From the NCBI RefSeq assembly GCF_900141745.1, contig NZ_FSRM01000001.1:3162001-3226000 (forward strand): a stretch of 64,000 nucleotides of DNA, read 5' to 3'. Within the stretch, counting starts at the first letter, position 1, and every line of letters starts with the position of its first letter. A program made the position numbers and the translations under genes. Shown here in pieces: positions 1 to 9,223 of this stretch. This DNA is from Paraburkholderia phenazinium (GTDB taxonomy: Bacteria > Pseudomonadota > Gammaproteobacteria > Burkholderiales > Burkholderiaceae). The notes under the pieces were generated by a model that was not told the DNA's origin, ran no database searches, and worked only from the letters and a program-made list of their open reading frames with translations.

Positions 1-395
1 AGGTTGAGCGAATGCCAGCCGGACTTGGCGAGCGCCGCGCCCACCAGACCGCCTATCAGCGCATGCGACGAACTCGACGGAATACCGTAATACCACGTGA
101 CGATGTTCCAGCCGATCGCACCGACCAGCGCGCCAAAAATCACGTAATGATCGACGATGGCCGGATCGATCGTGCCTTTGCCGACTGTCTGCGCAACTTT
201 CAGGTGAAAGATGAAATAGGCGATGACGTTGAAAGCCGCGGCGAAGGCAACTGCTTGTTGCGGCTTCAGAACGCCGGTCGAGACGACCGTGGCGATCGAA
301 TTCGCCGCGTCGTGGAAACCGTTCATGAAGTCGAACACCAGCGACACGGCGACCAGGGTGGCGACCACCCAGATGGCGAGTTGTATCGATTGCAT
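1..395 (-). CDS. pit: PiT-family inorganic phosphate transporter, N-terminal part
   Basis: Inner-membrane low-affinity phosphate permease, normally driven by proton symport. Only the first 131 codons are in the window; the rest lies beyond the left edge. The visible part reads MQSIQLAIWVVATLVAVSLV and continues with DFMNGFHDAANSIATVV, the conserved PiT signature in the first membrane repeat. Three further hydrophobic segments follow, and a GIPSSSSHALIGG stretch typical of PiT proteins. The start is set by a TAATG overlap: its ATG shares one base with the stop of the upstream DUF47 gene, so the two are probably translationally coupled. The product is clear; the exact substrate affinity is not. 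Confidence 0.93.
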   Translation of the reverse strand, partial: MQSIQLAIWVVATLVAVSLVFDFMNGFHDAANSIATVVSTGVLKPQQAVAFAAAFNVIAYFIFHLKVAQTVGKGTIDPAIVDHYVIFGALVGAIGWNIVTWYYGIPSSSSHALIGGLVGAALAKSGWHSLN

Positions 396-1021
396 TAAGC
401 GTTTTCCAGCACGATGCCTTCGAGAATATTCGCCACGTCCTCACATTTGTCCGTGATGGTTTCGAGCAGTTCGTAGATCGCCTTCAGCTTGATCAGCGTC
501 TTGACGTTGTCTTCCTCGCGAAAGAGCTTCGAGATGGCCGAGCGCAACACGCGGTCGGCTTCGGATTCCAGACGGTCGATATCCTCGCAGGCTTTCAGGA
601 TCTGGCTTGCCTGCTTCATGTCCGACAGCAGGCTGACCGCAAACTGCACACGCTCGGCGGTCGCGGTGCAGATATGCGCCAACTGGCTAGCCTCAGAGGT
701 CACCATCTGGACGTCATAGAGCGAGATTGCGGTGGCAACGTCCTCCATCAGGTCGAGGATGTCGTCCATCGTGGTGATCAACTTGTGGATTTCGTCGCGG
801 TCGAGCGGCGTGATGAAAGTCTTGTGCAGCAGATCGATGGTTTCGTGCGTGAGCTTGTCTGCAGCCTTTTCGGCCTTTTGCACGTTTTGCTTATGGACCT
901 CGGCGTCTTGCAGATTGTCGATCAGCAGCTCGAGTTCGTGGCTCGCGGAAACAATGCACTTTGCGTGCGCGTTGAAGATTTCAAAGAACTTGCCCTCGGT
1001 GGGCATGAATCGACCGAACAT
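395..1021 (-). CDS. DUF47 / PhoU-like accessory protein of the Pit transporter
   Basis: 208 aa, soluble, almost entirely helical, matching the DUF47 (PhoU-like, TIGR00153) family that is commonly encoded just upstream of pit and thought to modulate it. Acidic metal-binding-type motifs of this fold are visible, such as TTMDDILDLMEDV in the first helical bundle and ITDKCEDVAN near the C-terminus. It precedes pit on the same strand and its stop codon overlaps the pit start by one base, which argues for stoichiometric production. The family assignment is firm; the regulatory role is inferred from the family and context. No convincing Pho box was found upstream. Confidence 0.9.
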   Translation of the reverse strand: MFGRFMPTEGKFFEIFNAHAKCIVSASHELELLIDNLQDAEVHKQNVQKAEKAADKLTHETIDLLHKTFITPLDRDEIHKLITTMDDILDLMEDVATAISLYDVQMVTSEASQLAHICTATAERVQFAVSLLSDMKQASQILKACEDIDRLESEADRVLRSAISKLFREEDNVKTLIKLKAIYELLETITDKCEDVANILEGIVLENA

Positions 1022-1137
1022 TGGAATCCCGGGAATTGGTCACATTGCGACTGACATAAAACCGCAATATTGTACCGTCCCCGGGATGGGGTCGCACTCT
1101 CGAAAATGCCGCTAAAGCCGCCGCGGCAGGTTGCTCC

Positions 1138-2523
1138 TTACTCCGCGTAGAAGTTTTGCGCACCCGCAAAATTATCGAACTTCGTGTATTGGCCATGAAA
1201 CGTGAGGCGAACTGGACCGATCGGGCCGTTACGCTGTTTGCCGATGATAATTTCCGCCGTGCCCTTGTCCGGACTATCCGGGTTGTAAACTTCGTCGCGG
1301 TAGATGAACAGGATGACGTCGGCATCCTGCTCGATAGCGCCCGATTCCCGCAAATCCGACATGATTGGACGCTTGTTCGGACGCTGTTCCAGGCCCCGAT
1401 TCAACTGCGACAGGGCAATTACCGGCACGTCGAGTTCTTTGGCAAGACTCTTCAGCGAACGGGAAATTTCCGAAATTTCTGTCGCGCGGTTTTCACCGGA
1501 CGACGAGCCGCTCATCAGCTGCAAATAGTCGATGATGATCAGACCCAGCTTGCCGCACTGCCGCGACAACCGGCGCGCGCGCGATCGCAGTTCCATCGGG
1601 TTCAGACCGCCGGTTTCGTCGATGAAGATTTGCGCTTCGCTCATCTTCTGCACCGCGTGCGTCAGCTTCGGCCAATCCTCGTCGGTGAGACGGCCCGTAC
1701 GCATCCGATGCTGATCGAGCCGGCCAACCGAGCCGAGCATACGCATGGTGAGCTGGGTGCCCGGCATTTCCATTGAGAACACCGCCACCGGCAAGCCGTA
1801 CTCCACTGCCACGTACTCGCCCACATTCATCGAGAACGCTGTTTTACCCATCGATGGCCGCCCCGCGACGATGATCAGCTCGCCGCCGTGCATGCCCGAG
1901 GTCATCCGGTCGAGGTCGACGAAACCCGTCGGCGTGCCTGTCACATCGCTCGGATTGGCGGTGTGATACAGCGTGTCGATCCGCTCGACCACCTGCGTGA
2001 GCAGAGGCCCGATTTCCAGGAAGCCCTGCGTGCCGCGCGCGCCGTCTTCGGCGATCGAAAACACCTTCGATTCGGCCTCGTCCAGCAGTTGGCGGACTTC
2101 TTTGCCCTGCGGATTGAACGCGTCTGCGGAGATTTCGTCCGCGACCGATACCAGCCGGCGCAGCACCGCGCGATCGCGCACGATTTCTGCATAACGCCGG
2201 ATATTCGCCGCGCTCGGCGTGTTCTGCGCCAGCGCATTCAGATACGCAAGGCCGCCCACCTCCTCCGCCTTGCCCGAGGTGCCCAGCGCTTCATAGACCG
2301 TGATCACGTCGGCCGGACGCGTCGCCGCGATCAGCTTGCCGATGTGTTCGAAGATGATGCGGTGGTCATACCGGTAGAAGTCGCTTTGCGACAGAAAATC
2401 GGCGATGCGGTCCCATGCGGCGTTGTCGAGCAGCAGGCCGCCCAGCACCGATTGCTCGGCCTCAATCGAATGCGGCGGGACTTTTAGCGACTCGATCTGG
2501 GGATCTTTGGACGGTGCGTTCAT
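1138..2523 (-). CDS. dnaB: Replicative DNA helicase DnaB
   Basis: 461 aa, the usual size for the hexameric 5'-3' fork helicase that also recruits primase. The DnaB N-terminal domain spans roughly residues 18-120. The RecA-like helicase core follows, with Walker A GRPSMGKTA at 221-229, then LIIIDYLQLM (Walker B region) and an arginine-finger region near SDLRESGAIEQDAD. It is the last gene of the leftward block rpsF-priB-rpsR-rplI-dnaB, but an intrinsic terminator lies between rplI and dnaB, so it probably depends on read-through or its own promoter. The start ATG is the first methionine of the family-typical N-terminus. Confidence 0.97.
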   Translation of the reverse strand: MNAPSKDPQIESLKVPPHSIEAEQSVLGGLLLDNAAWDRIADFLSQSDFYRYDHRIIFEHIGKLIAATRPADVITVYEALGTSGKAEEVGGLAYLNALAQNTPSAANIRRYAEIVRDRAVLRRLVSVADEISADAFNPQGKEVRQLLDEAESKVFSIAEDGARGTQGFLEIGPLLTQVVERIDTLYHTANPSDVTGTPTGFVDLDRMTSGMHGGELIIVAGRPSMGKTAFSMNVGEYVAVEYGLPVAVFSMEMPGTQLTMRMLGSVGRLDQHRMRTGRLTDEDWPKLTHAVQKMSEAQIFIDETGGLNPMELRSRARRLSRQCGKLGLIIIDYLQLMSGSSSGENRATEISEISRSLKSLAKELDVPVIALSQLNRGLEQRPNKRPIMSDLRESGAIEQDADVILFIYRDEVYNPDSPDKGTAEIIIGKQRNGPIGPVRLTFHGQYTKFDNFAGAQNFYAE

Positions 2524-2600
2524 GGGATGGAATTATCGGGGTAAATGAGCGCGAAGGGAAAGCTAAAACATATGCCTTTCCAGGCCAAAACCTGCCAACA

Positions 2601-2636
2601 AAAAAGGCAGGGGCCGGTCACCCGGCCCCTGCCTTT
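2601..2636 (-). terminator. Intrinsic terminator after rplI
   Basis: Perfect 15-bp stem (left arm 2603-2617, right arm 2622-2636) with a four-base loop. On the minus strand it is followed by a run of six T. It lies between rplI and dnaB and would end, or attenuate, the ribosomal-protein transcript before dnaB. Confidence 0.85.
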
Positions 2637-2677
2637 CACCGGTGAGACTACCCGGCAAATATTGCTTCGATGCTTAC

Positions 2678-2722
2678 GCGGTCAGCTTAGACGCGGTCGG
2701 CTTAGACGCGGTCAGCTTAGAC
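2678..2722. repeat. Three tandem 15-bp repeats covering the rplI stop codon
   Basis: Units at 2678-2692, 2693-2707 and 2708-2722 match gcggtcagcttagac, with one mismatch in the middle copy. Each unit is five codons in the rplI frame and each carries a TAA, so the gene ends with three in-frame stops 15 bases apart. Confidence 0.9.
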
Positions 2723-3169
2723 GTGTTCGCCCAGCACCGACACCGTCACATCGACGAGAACGTCGGTGTGCAGCGAGATTTGCACTGCGTGGTCGCCGAC
2801 CAGCTTCAGCGGGCCTTCCGGCAGACGCACCTGCGCCTTTTCCACTGCGAAGCCTTGCTTGACCAGGGCTTCAGCGATGTCGGCGTTCGTCACCGAACCG
2901 AACAGACGGCCGTCGACGCCAGCCTTCTGAGCGATCTGAACCGTCGAGCCTGCCAGCTTTTCGCCTTGAGCTTGAGCAGCTGCCAGCTTTTCAGCCGCAA
3001 CCTTTTCCAGTTCTGTGCGGCGGACTTCGAATTCAGCGATTGCATCCTTCGTTGCGCGGCGTGCGTGCTTGTTCGGGATCAGGAAGTTACGTGCGTAACC
3101 GTCCTTCACCTTGACGATGTCGCCCAGGTTGCCCAGGTTGACGACTTTTTCCAGAAGAATAACTTGCAT
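2717..3169 (-). CDS. rplI: 50S ribosomal protein L9
   Basis: 150 aa, the normal length for bacterial L9. The N-terminal rRNA-binding domain begins [17 protein letters not shown] and contains the conserved [13 protein letters not shown] motif. A long connecting helix (about residues 45-75) and a C-terminal domain follow. It lies directly downstream of rpsR in the conserved rpsF-priB-rpsR-rplI block. The stop codon falls in a three-copy 15-bp tandem repeat that repeats the stop twice more in frame. Confidence 0.98.
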   Translation of the reverse strand: MQVILLEKVVNLGNLGDIVKVKDGYARNFLIPNKHARRATKDAIAEFEVRRTELEKVAAEKLAAAQAQGEKLAGSTVQIAQKAGVDGRLFGSVTNADIAEALVKQGFAVEKAQVRLPEGPLKLVGDHAVQISLHTDVLVDVTVSVLGEHV

Positions 3170-3196
3170 TCCGATGCTCCTTGTCGCGTCGTCGGG

Positions 3197-3472
3197 TTAG
3201 GCCTTGTGCTGGTCGGTGTACGGCACGAGCGCGAGGAAACGCGCGCGCTTGATTGCCGTATCCAGCTGGCGTTGATAGTGCGACTTCGTACCCGTGAGAC
3301 GCGCCGGCGTGATCTTGCCGTTTTCGCCGATGAAGTCCTTCAGCGTTTCGATGTCTTTGTAGTCGATCTGATCGACACCAGCTGCCGTGAAACGGCAGAA
3401 CTTCTTGCGCTTGAAGAGCGGATTTTGTTGCTGACGACGCTTGTCGAATTTCTTACCAGTCGGGCGGGGCAT
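3197..3472 (-). CDS. rpsR: 30S ribosomal protein S18
   Basis: 91 aa. The conserved S18 core is present: [21 protein letters not shown] followed by the RNA-binding segment [21 protein letters not shown]18 binds the central domain of 16S rRNA as a dimer with S6, which is encoded two genes upstream. The start lies two bases after the priB stop, so the pair is tightly coupled. Its single N-terminal-half cysteine sits in the KFCRF motif common to bacterial S18. Confidence 0.98.
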   Translation of the reverse strand: MPRPTGKKFDKRRQQQNPLFKRKKFCRFTAAGVDQIDYKDIETLKDFIGENGKITPARLTGTKSHYQRQLDTAIKRARFLALVPYTDQHKA

Positions 3473-3474
3473 GT

Positions 3475-3774
3475 TCAGTCCTTTCCAATGTCCTGCAATG
3501 CTGTGATGTGAAATACCAGGGTTCTGGCGTTGCGGCTTTTCTTCGCCAGGAAGCCGGTGAAGAGCGTTTCCACGCCCATCGCACAGCTTTCCAGCTTGCC
3601 GCTCGCCTCACCGGCCGCCACCGCCGGCATCGTCAGTTCAACTTGCCGGGCGATGCCGGCTTCGACGACTTCAGTGCGGTGTTGCAACGTGCAGCTTGCG
3701 ATCGGAACGCCGGCGGGGGTGTACCGCACCGGTTCGCGTTCAACGACGCTGGCCGTAAGTTGCAGCCGATTCAT
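3475..3774 (-). CDS. priB: Primosomal replication protein N (PriB)
   Basis: 99 aa, a single OB-fold resembling the SSB family. [20 protein letters not shown] and the [14 protein letters not shown] strand are typical of PriB, which promotes PriA-dependent loading of DnaB at stalled forks. Its position between rpsF and rpsR is the classical proteobacterial arrangement and links fork restart to ribosome supply. Family size and location make an alternative such as a second SSB unlikely. Confidence 0.95.
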   Translation of the reverse strand: MNRLQLTASVVEREPVRYTPAGVPIASCTLQHRTEVVEAGIARQVELTMPAVAAGEASGKLESCAMGVETLFTGFLAKKSRNARTLVFHITALQDIGKD

Positions 3775-3826
3775 ATACCTTTTGGCGAGAGCGACGCTTT
3801 TGCCTGGTAGCTTAAATTAGTGTGTC

Positions 3827-4204
3827 TTAAGCCTGCGCTTCCGACGGCTGCGTAGTAGCAGCTGCCTTCTTGGCTTCTTCGCGCTGCACTTCCTTCATCA
3901 TCGGCGACGGGCCGGTTTCGGCCTTCTTCATCTTGACGATCAGGTGACGCAGAACGGCGTCGTTGAACTTGAATGCGTGTTCCAGCTCGTCGAGCGTGGC
4001 TTGATCGCATTCGATGTTCATGCAGACGTAGTGAGCCTTCGCGAGTTTCTCGATCATGTAGGCCAGTTGGCGACGGCCCCAATCTTCGATGCGGTGGACC
4101 TGGCCACCGTGCGAGGTGATCGTGGTCTTGTAGCGCTCGATCATGGCGGGCACTTGCTCGCTCTGATCGGGGTGCACAATAAAGACGATTTCATAATGAC
4201 GCAT
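3827..4204 (-). CDS. rpsF: 30S ribosomal protein S6
   Basis: 125 aa with the canonical S6 N-terminus [19 protein letters not shown] and the RNA-binding segment [20 protein letters not shown] longer reading frame begins 11 codons upstream, but the ATG at 4204 is preceded by an AGGAG site at good spacing and gives the family N-terminus. The C-terminal tail ([16 protein letters not shown]) is charged and probably disordered, as in many betaproteobacteria. First gene of the leftward operon. A structured leader and a promoter are visible upstream. Confidence 0.97.
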   Translation of the reverse strand: MRHYEIVFIVHPDQSEQVPAMIERYKTTITSHGGQVHRIEDWGRRQLAYMIEKLAKAHYVCMNIECDQATLDELEHAFKFNDAVLRHLIVKMKKAETGPSPMMKEVQREEAKKAAATTQPSEAQA

Positions 4205-4232
4205 ACACACTCCTGTGGACTTGTGGATTAGA

Positions 4233-4260
4233 GCCACCCGGGCGTCTGAACCGGTGTGGC
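4233..4260 (-). promoter_or_regulatory. Hairpin in the rpsF leader, possible S6:S18 binding site
   Basis: On the minus strand the arms GCCAC and CCGG, separated by one bulged A, pair with CCGG and GTGGC around a nine-base loop. It begins about 28 bases upstream of the rpsF start. S6:S18 complexes are known to bind hairpins of this general kind, with a CCG element, in rpsF leaders of several bacteria. The assignment here rests on position and shape only. Confidence 0.45.
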
Positions 4261-4276
4261 AAGTGAGAAGCCGAAG

Positions 4277-4305
4277 ATTGTAGCCCGAATGGGGACGGGT
4301 TGCAA
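4277..4305 (-). promoter_or_regulatory. Likely sigma-70 promoter of the rpsF operon
   Basis: Minus strand: TTGCAA (4305-4300), 17-base spacer, TACAAT (4282-4277). This places the transcription start about 65-70 bases upstream of rpsF and includes the leader hairpin in the mRNA. Confidence 0.65.
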
Positions 4306-4405
4306 GATATCCCGTTAATTTGCCGCGTGATTCGGGTGTATTTTCAAGGGTTTAGGGTCATCTGGGGGCTCCGCGGCCGCCTGACGGTACGCGCTGCGCG
4401 CCCGC

Positions 4406-5317
4406 TCAGGCCTCGCCGCTCCAATATCCAGGCCGGGCATAGACCTCTTTCAGATAGTCGATGAAGTAGCGCACCTTGGCCGGCACGTAGCGCTGCTGCG
4501 GGTACACAGCGAGGATGTCGTAGTCGGGCAGCGCGAATTCATCCAGCACCGTTTCCAGTTCACCGCGTACAAGCTGCTGCTGGATTTCCCACGTCGAGCG
4601 CCAGCCGAGGCCCAGCCCTTCCGAGACCCAGCGGTGCAGCAACTCGCCGTCGTTGCAATCGAGCGTGCCGCCTACCCGCACTGTCGCCAGCTTGCCGTTG
4701 CGCCGGAAGTACCAGCCGCGGTTCTGGCCCCCTTGCAGATTGAAGGCGAGGCAGTTGTGCTGCGGCAGATCTTCGAGCGTCTTCGGTCTGCCGTGCTTGC
4801 GGAAATATTCGGGCGTTCCGCAGACCACGCGGCGGTTCGAGGCCAGCTTCACGGCGACGAAATTGGGATCGACCGCGCCGCCGATCCGGATCGACAGGTC
4901 ATAGCCTTCGCGCACCAGGTCCACCACCCGGTCGGTCAGATTGAACGACAGCTGCAGTTCCGGCTTGTCCGCAAGAAACGGCGGTGCGAGCGGCGCGACA
5001 TGTTTGCGGCCAAACGCTGCCGGCGCCGATACGATCAGGTGCCCACTCACCGCCCGGCGGCCCGCCGCGAGCTCGTTTTCCGCCTGATCCCATTCCGCCA
5101 GCAGACCGCGGCAGCGCTCGAGAAACGCCGCGCCGTCTTCGCTGACCACGAGACGCCGCGTCGACCGGTACATCAGCTTCACACCGAGGCGCTTTTCCAG
5201 CGCGTCGATGCGCCGTCCGAGAATCACCGGCGACACGCCCTCCTCCAGTGCCGCGGCGGCCAGACTGCCCGCGTCGGCCACCCGCACGAAGGTTTCGATC
5301 TGCTTGAAGCGGTCCAT
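4406..5317 (-). CDS. LysR-family transcriptional regulator, divergent from gcl
   Basis: 303 aa. An N-terminal winged helix-turn-helix (about residues 1-60, with AAAALEEGVSPVILGRRIDA as helix-turn-helix) is followed by a type 2 periplasmic-binding-like effector domain. It is transcribed away from gcl, sharing a 166-bp intergenic region. This is the usual arrangement for a LysR activator of the adjacent operon, so regulation of glyoxylate carboligase genes is a reasonable inference. The start is supported by an AGGAG site just upstream. The effector is unknown; glyoxylate or a related intermediate would fit. Confidence 0.9.
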   Translation of the reverse strand: MDRFKQIETFVRVADAGSLAAAALEEGVSPVILGRRIDALEKRLGVKLMYRSTRRLVVSEDGAAFLERCRGLLAEWDQAENELAAGRRAVSGHLIVSAPAAFGRKHVAPLAPPFLADKPELQLSFNLTDRVVDLVREGYDLSIRIGGAVDPNFVAVKLASNRRVVCGTPEYFRKHGRPKTLEDLPQHNCLAFNLQGGQNRGWYFRRNGKLATVRVGGTLDCNDGELLHRWVSEGLGLGWRSTWEIQQQLVRGELETVLDEFALPDYDILAVYPQQRYVPAKVRYFIDYLKEVYARPGYWSGEA

Positions 5318-5483
5318 TTTTGTCTCCTTTCCTGCCGGGCTGCCGGCTCTCGCCGGTCACCGCCATTCCATACTTTTTGTTTCGAAATAAGCGACCCGGA
5401 CTGATCTTATCAAACCTTTGGGTGAGGCCTAAAGTCTGTCTCAACCCCCTCGATCCGCGTTCAAAGACATTCAGGAGACATTC

Positions 5484-7259
5484 ATGGCCAAGATGAGAGC
5501 CGTCGACGCAGCGGTACTGGTGCTCGAAAAAGAAGGCATCGACACCGCCTTCGGTGTGCCCGGCGCCGCTATCAACCCGTTCTACTCGGCCATGCGCAAG
5601 GCAGGCAACATCAGCCACGTGCTGGCGCGTCACGTCGAAGGTGCATCGCACATGGCCGAAGGCTATACGCGTGCTCAACCGGGCAACATCGGCGTGTGTA
5701 TCGGCACGTCAGGCCCCGCCGGCACCGACATGATCACCGGTTTGTACTCCGCTCAGGCTGACTCGATTCCTATTCTGGCTATCACGGGTCAGGCGCCCCG
5801 CGCGCGTCTGTACAAGGAAGATTTCCAGGCCGTCGATATCGAATCGATCGCCAAGCCCGTCACCAAATGGGCCGTGACGGTGCGCGAGCCGGCGCTGGTG
5901 CCGCGCGCGTTCCAGCAGGCCTTCCATCTGATGCGCTCGGGCCGTCCGGGTCCGGTGCTGATCGACCTGCCGATCGACGTGCAGCTCGCCGAAATCGAAT
6001 TCGATATCGACACATATGAACCGCTGCCGGTCTACAAGCCGAAGGCGAGCCGCAAGCAGATCGAAGCGGCCCTCACGCTGCTCAACGACGCCGAAAAGCC
6101 GCTGATTGTCTCCGGTGGTGGCGTGCTCAATGCCGCCGCGGAAGACCTGCTCGTGGAGTTCGCCGAGACCGTGGGCGTGCCGGTGATTCCGACGTTGATG
6201 TCATGGGGCGCGATTCCCGACGACCACCCGCTGATGGCCGGCATGGTCGGCCTGCAGACCTCGCACCGCTACGGCAACGCGACGATGCTCGCCTCCGACT
6301 TCGTGCTCGGCATCGGCAATCGCTGGGCGAACCGCCATACGGGCAGCGTCGAGGTCTATACGAAGGGCCGGAAGTTCGTGCACGTGGACATCGAGCCGAC
6401 GCAGATCGGCCGGGTGTTCGGGCCGGACCTCGGCATCGTGTCTGACGCGAAAGCCGCGCTCGAACTGTTCGTCGAAGTGGCGAGGGAATGGAAAGCTGCC
6501 GGCAAGCTGAAAGACCGCAGCGCGTGGGTTGCAGACTGCCAGCAACGCAAGCGCACGCTGCAACGCAAGACGCACTTCGACAATGTGCCGATCAAGCCGC
6601 AACGCGTGTACGAAGAGATGAACCAGGTGTTCGGCCGCGATACCTGCTACGTGAGCACGATCGGCTTGTCGCAGATTGCCGGCGCGCAGTTTCTGCATGT
6701 CTACAAGGCACGTAACTGGATCAACTGCGGCCAGGCTGGGCCGCTCGGCTGGACGATTCCCGCAGCGCTCGGTGTACGCGCCGCGGACCCGCAACGTCCG
6801 ATCGTCGCGCTCTCCGGTGATTACGACTTCCAGTTCATGATCGAAGAGCTCGCCGTTGGCGCGCAATTCAAGCTGCCGTACGTGCATGTGGTGGTGAACA
6901 ACTCGTACCTCGGGCTGATCCGCCAGGCACAGCGCGCCTTCGATATGGATTTCTGCGTGCAGCTCGCGTTCGACAACATCAACGCGCCGGAAGTGAACGG
7001 CTACGGCGTCGATCACGTCGCAGTGGCGGAAGGACTCGGTTGCAAGGCGATCCGCGTGTTCAAGCCCGAAGAGTTGAAGCCTGCCTTGCAAAAAGCACAA
7101 TCGATGCTCTCCGAATTCAACGTGCCGGTGATCGTCGAAGTGATTCTCGAGCGTGTGACGAACATCTCGATGGGCACCGAAATCGACGCCATCAACGAGT
7201 TCGAAGAACTGGCCATCAAGCGCGAAGATGCGCCGAGCGCCATCAGCATGCTCGATTAA
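5484..7259 (+). CDS. gcl: Glyoxylate carboligase (tartronate-semialdehyde synthase)
   Basis: 591 aa, ThDP-dependent enzyme that condenses two glyoxylate molecules to tartronate semialdehyde and CO2. The three ThDP-family domains are present. The catalytic glutamate of most ThDP enzymes is replaced by Val51 (LARHVEGA), a hallmark of Gcl. The cofactor-binding [12 protein letters not shown] lies in the C-terminal domain and an FAD-type central domain is retained. A strong AGGAGA site precedes the ATG. First gene of gcl-hyi-glxR, which converts glyoxylate through tartronate semialdehyde to glycerate. Confidence 0.97.
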   Translation: MAKMRAVDAAVLVLEKEGIDTAFGVPGAAINPFYSAMRKAGNISHVLARHVEGASHMAEGYTRAQPGNIGVCIGTSGPAGTDMITGLYSAQADSIPILAITGQAPRARLYKEDFQAVDIESIAKPVTKWAVTVREPALVPRAFQQAFHLMRSGRPGPVLIDLPIDVQLAEIEFDIDTYEPLPVYKPKASRKQIEAALTLLNDAEKPLIVSGGGVLNAAAEDLLVEFAETVGVPVIPTLMSWGAIPDDHPLMAGMVGLQTSHRYGNATMLASDFVLGIGNRWANRHTGSVEVYTKGRKFVHVDIEPTQIGRVFGPDLGIVSDAKAALELFVEVAREWKAAGKLKDRSAWVADCQQRKRTLQRKTHFDNVPIKPQRVYEEMNQVFGRDTCYVSTIGLSQIAGAQFLHVYKARNWINCGQAGPLGWTIPAALGVRAADPQRPIVALSGDYDFQFMIEELAVGAQFKLPYVHVVVNNSYLGLIRQAQRAFDMDFCVQLAFDNINAPEVNGYGVDHVAVAEGLGCKAIRVFKPEELKPALQKAQSMLSEFNVPVIVEVILERVTNISMGTEIDAINEFEELAIKREDAPSAISMLD

Positions 7260-7363
7260 ATCTGCCTCGTTTCACCTGTCCGGTCCGGCGGTTCAGCGTG
7301 CGATTCGCGCTCGACCGCCAGATCGAAGCAGCTTCATTGACCGACCAGCGAGACCCCAGCACC

Positions 7364-8173
7364 ATGCCAAAATTTGCAGCCAATCTCACCATGCTGTTCA
7401 ACGAAGTCCCGTTCCTCGACCGCTTCGTAGCGGCAGCGGACGCGGGCTTCAACGCCGTCGAGTTCCTGTTCCCCTATCCGTACAAAGTGGCCGAACTGGC
7501 CGAACGTCTGCAGCAGAACCGTCTGAAGCTCGTTCTTCACAACCTGCCCGCCGGTAACTGGGAAGCCGGCGAGCGTGGCATTGCCTGCCTGCCGGATCGT
7601 ATTGGCGAGTTCCAGGAAGGCGTGGGCCGCGCCATTGAATACGCGAAGGCGCTCAAAGTACCGCAACTGAACTGCCTCGTCGGCATTCCAGGCCCAGGCG
7701 TCGATGCCGGCCGCGCTCACGCGACGATGGTCGACAACCTCCGCTTCGCAGCCACGGCGCTGAAGAAAGAAGGCATCAAGCTGCTGGTCGAACCGTGCAA
7801 TTCGTACGATATCCCAGGCTTTGCGTTAAACCGTTCCTCCGAAGGCCTCGATGTGATTCGCGCCGTCGGTTCGGACAACTTGTTCCTGCAATACGACATC
7901 TATCACATGCAACGGATGGAGGGCGAACTCGCCGCCACCATCAAGAAGAACCTGGCGTCGATCGCGCATATCCAGCTCGCCGACAATCCGGGCCGCAACG
8001 AACCGGGCACGGGTGAAATCAACTACCCGTTCCTGTTCGATCTGCTCGATTCGCTCGGCTATGACGGATATATCGGCTGCGAATACAAGCCGCGCACGAC
8101 GACTACCGAAGGTCTGGACTGGGTGCAGCGCGTAGCCGGCCAGGCACGCGGCGCGGCGCATGTCGCTGCCTGA
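7364..8173 (+). CDS. hyi: Hydroxypyruvate isomerase
   Basis: 269 aa TIM-barrel of the xylose-isomerase-like superfamily. It interconverts hydroxypyruvate and tartronate semialdehyde. The family N-terminus MPKFAANLTMLFNEVPFLDR identifies the start. The two metal/substrate glutamates are visible in LLVEPCNSYDIPGF (about residue 143) and IGCEYKP (about residue 239). It lies between gcl and glxR, about 100 bp after gcl, which supports a pathway role rather than another sugar isomerase activity. Confidence 0.95.
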   Translation: MPKFAANLTMLFNEVPFLDRFVAAADAGFNAVEFLFPYPYKVAELAERLQQNRLKLVLHNLPAGNWEAGERGIACLPDRIGEFQEGVGRAIEYAKALKVPQLNCLVGIPGPGVDAGRAHATMVDNLRFAATALKKEGIKLLVEPCNSYDIPGFALNRSSEGLDVIRAVGSDNLFLQYDIYHMQRMEGELAATIKKNLASIAHIQLADNPGRNEPGTGEINYPFLFDLLDSLGYDGYIGCEYKPRTTTTEGLDWVQRVAGQARGAAHVAA

Positions 8174-8230
8174 TCGAACAGATCGCCCTCCTCAACACTT
8201 CGCCCCCAAACCCACTGGAGACATAGACAC

Positions 8231-9139
8231 ATGGCAAAGATTGGATTTATCGGCCTCGGCATCATGGGCGCGCACATGGCGCGCAACCTTCTCAAGGGCG
8301 GCCACTCGCTGTTCGTGAACGGCGCGTATCCGGTGCCGGAAGACCTGAGCAAGACGACCACCGTAGTGGCTAATTCGACGGCCGTTGCACAGGCTGCCGA
8401 CATCGTCATCATCATGGTGCCGGACACACCGGACGTCGCCAACGTGCTGTTCGCCGACGACGGCGTCGCCAACGGTCTCGCGAAAGGCAAGCTCGTGATC
8501 GACATGAGCTCGATCTCCCCGCTCGACACGCAAGCCTTCGCGAAGAAGATCAACGCGCTCGGCGTGGATTATCTCGACGCGCCGGTTTCGGGCGGCGAAG
8601 TCGGCGCACGTGAAGCGTCGCTGACGATCATGGTCGGTGGTCCGGAAAAGGCCTTTGCACTCGCCAAGCCGCTGTTCGAACTGATGGGCAAGAACATCTC
8701 GCTGATCGGCGATAACGGCGCGGGTCAGACCTGCAAGGTCGCGAACCAGATCATCGTCGCGCTGAACATCGAAGCGGTTGCAGAAGCGCTGCTGTTCGCT
8801 GCGCGTTCGGGCGCCGATCCGGAGCGCGTGCGCAAGGCACTGATGGGTGGCTTCGCGTCGTCGCGGATTCTCGAAGTGCACGGCGAACGGATGACGAAAC
8901 GTACCTTCGATCCGGGCTTCCGCATCGAACTGCATCAGAAGGATCTGAACCTCGCGCTCGACGGCGCACGCAAGCTGGGCATCGCCCTGCCTCATACCGC
9001 CAGCGCACAGCAACTGTTCAGCGTGTGTGCAGCGAACGGCGGCAAGGCATGGGATCACTCGGCAATGGTGCGCGCGCTCGAAATCATGGCGAACTTCGAA
9101 GTGGCTCAGGCACCGGGCAAGGAAGCGAAAGCGGCTTGA
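8231..9139 (+). CDS. glxR: Tartronate semialdehyde reductase (2-hydroxy-3-oxopropionate reductase)
   Basis: 302 aa, beta-hydroxyacid dehydrogenase family. It reduces tartronate semialdehyde to D-glycerate with NAD(P)H. The N-terminal Rossmann motif GFIGLGIMGAHMARNLLKGG, the substrate-binding DAPVSGGEVGA and the catalytic lysine in GAGQTCKVANQI are all present. An all-helical C-terminal domain completes the fold. Last gene of the operon. The paralogous 3-hydroxyisobutyrate dehydrogenase is the main alternative, but the gcl-hyi context decides. Confidence 0.95.
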   Translation: MAKIGFIGLGIMGAHMARNLLKGGHSLFVNGAYPVPEDLSKTTTVVANSTAVAQAADIVIIMVPDTPDVANVLFADDGVANGLAKGKLVIDMSSISPLDTQAFAKKINALGVDYLDAPVSGGEVGAREASLTIMVGGPEKAFALAKPLFELMGKNISLIGDNGAGQTCKVANQIIVALNIEAVAEALLFAARSGADPERVRKALMGGFASSRILEVHGERMTKRTFDPGFRIELHQKDLNLALDGARKLGIALPHTASAQQLFSVCAANGGKAWDHSAMVRALEIMANFEVAQAPGKEAKAA

Positions 9140-9172
9140 TGCGATTGCAGGGATACACGGATACGCTGCTGA

Positions 9173-9223
9173 AGCGCCTCTGGTTTTTCATCTCTGTGGC
9201 ATGACCACAGGTTTGGAGGCGCT
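9173..9223. repeat. Nested inverted repeats downstream of glxR
   Basis: Outer perfect 8-bp arms AGCGCCTC (9173-9180) and GAGGCGCT (9216-9223) enclose an inner perfect 6-bp pair CTGTGG/CCACAG (9194-9199, 9205-9210). There is no T-run, so it is not a classical terminator. The rest of 9140-9576 holds only this element and the terminator at 9465-9507; I see no gene. Confidence 0.6.

Noticed and set aside
1040..1085. Pho-box-like sequence upstream of the DUF47-pit pair
   Set aside because: The TGTCA/TGTGA elements are 12 bases apart and poorly conserved, whereas Pho boxes use 11-base spacing with better matches.
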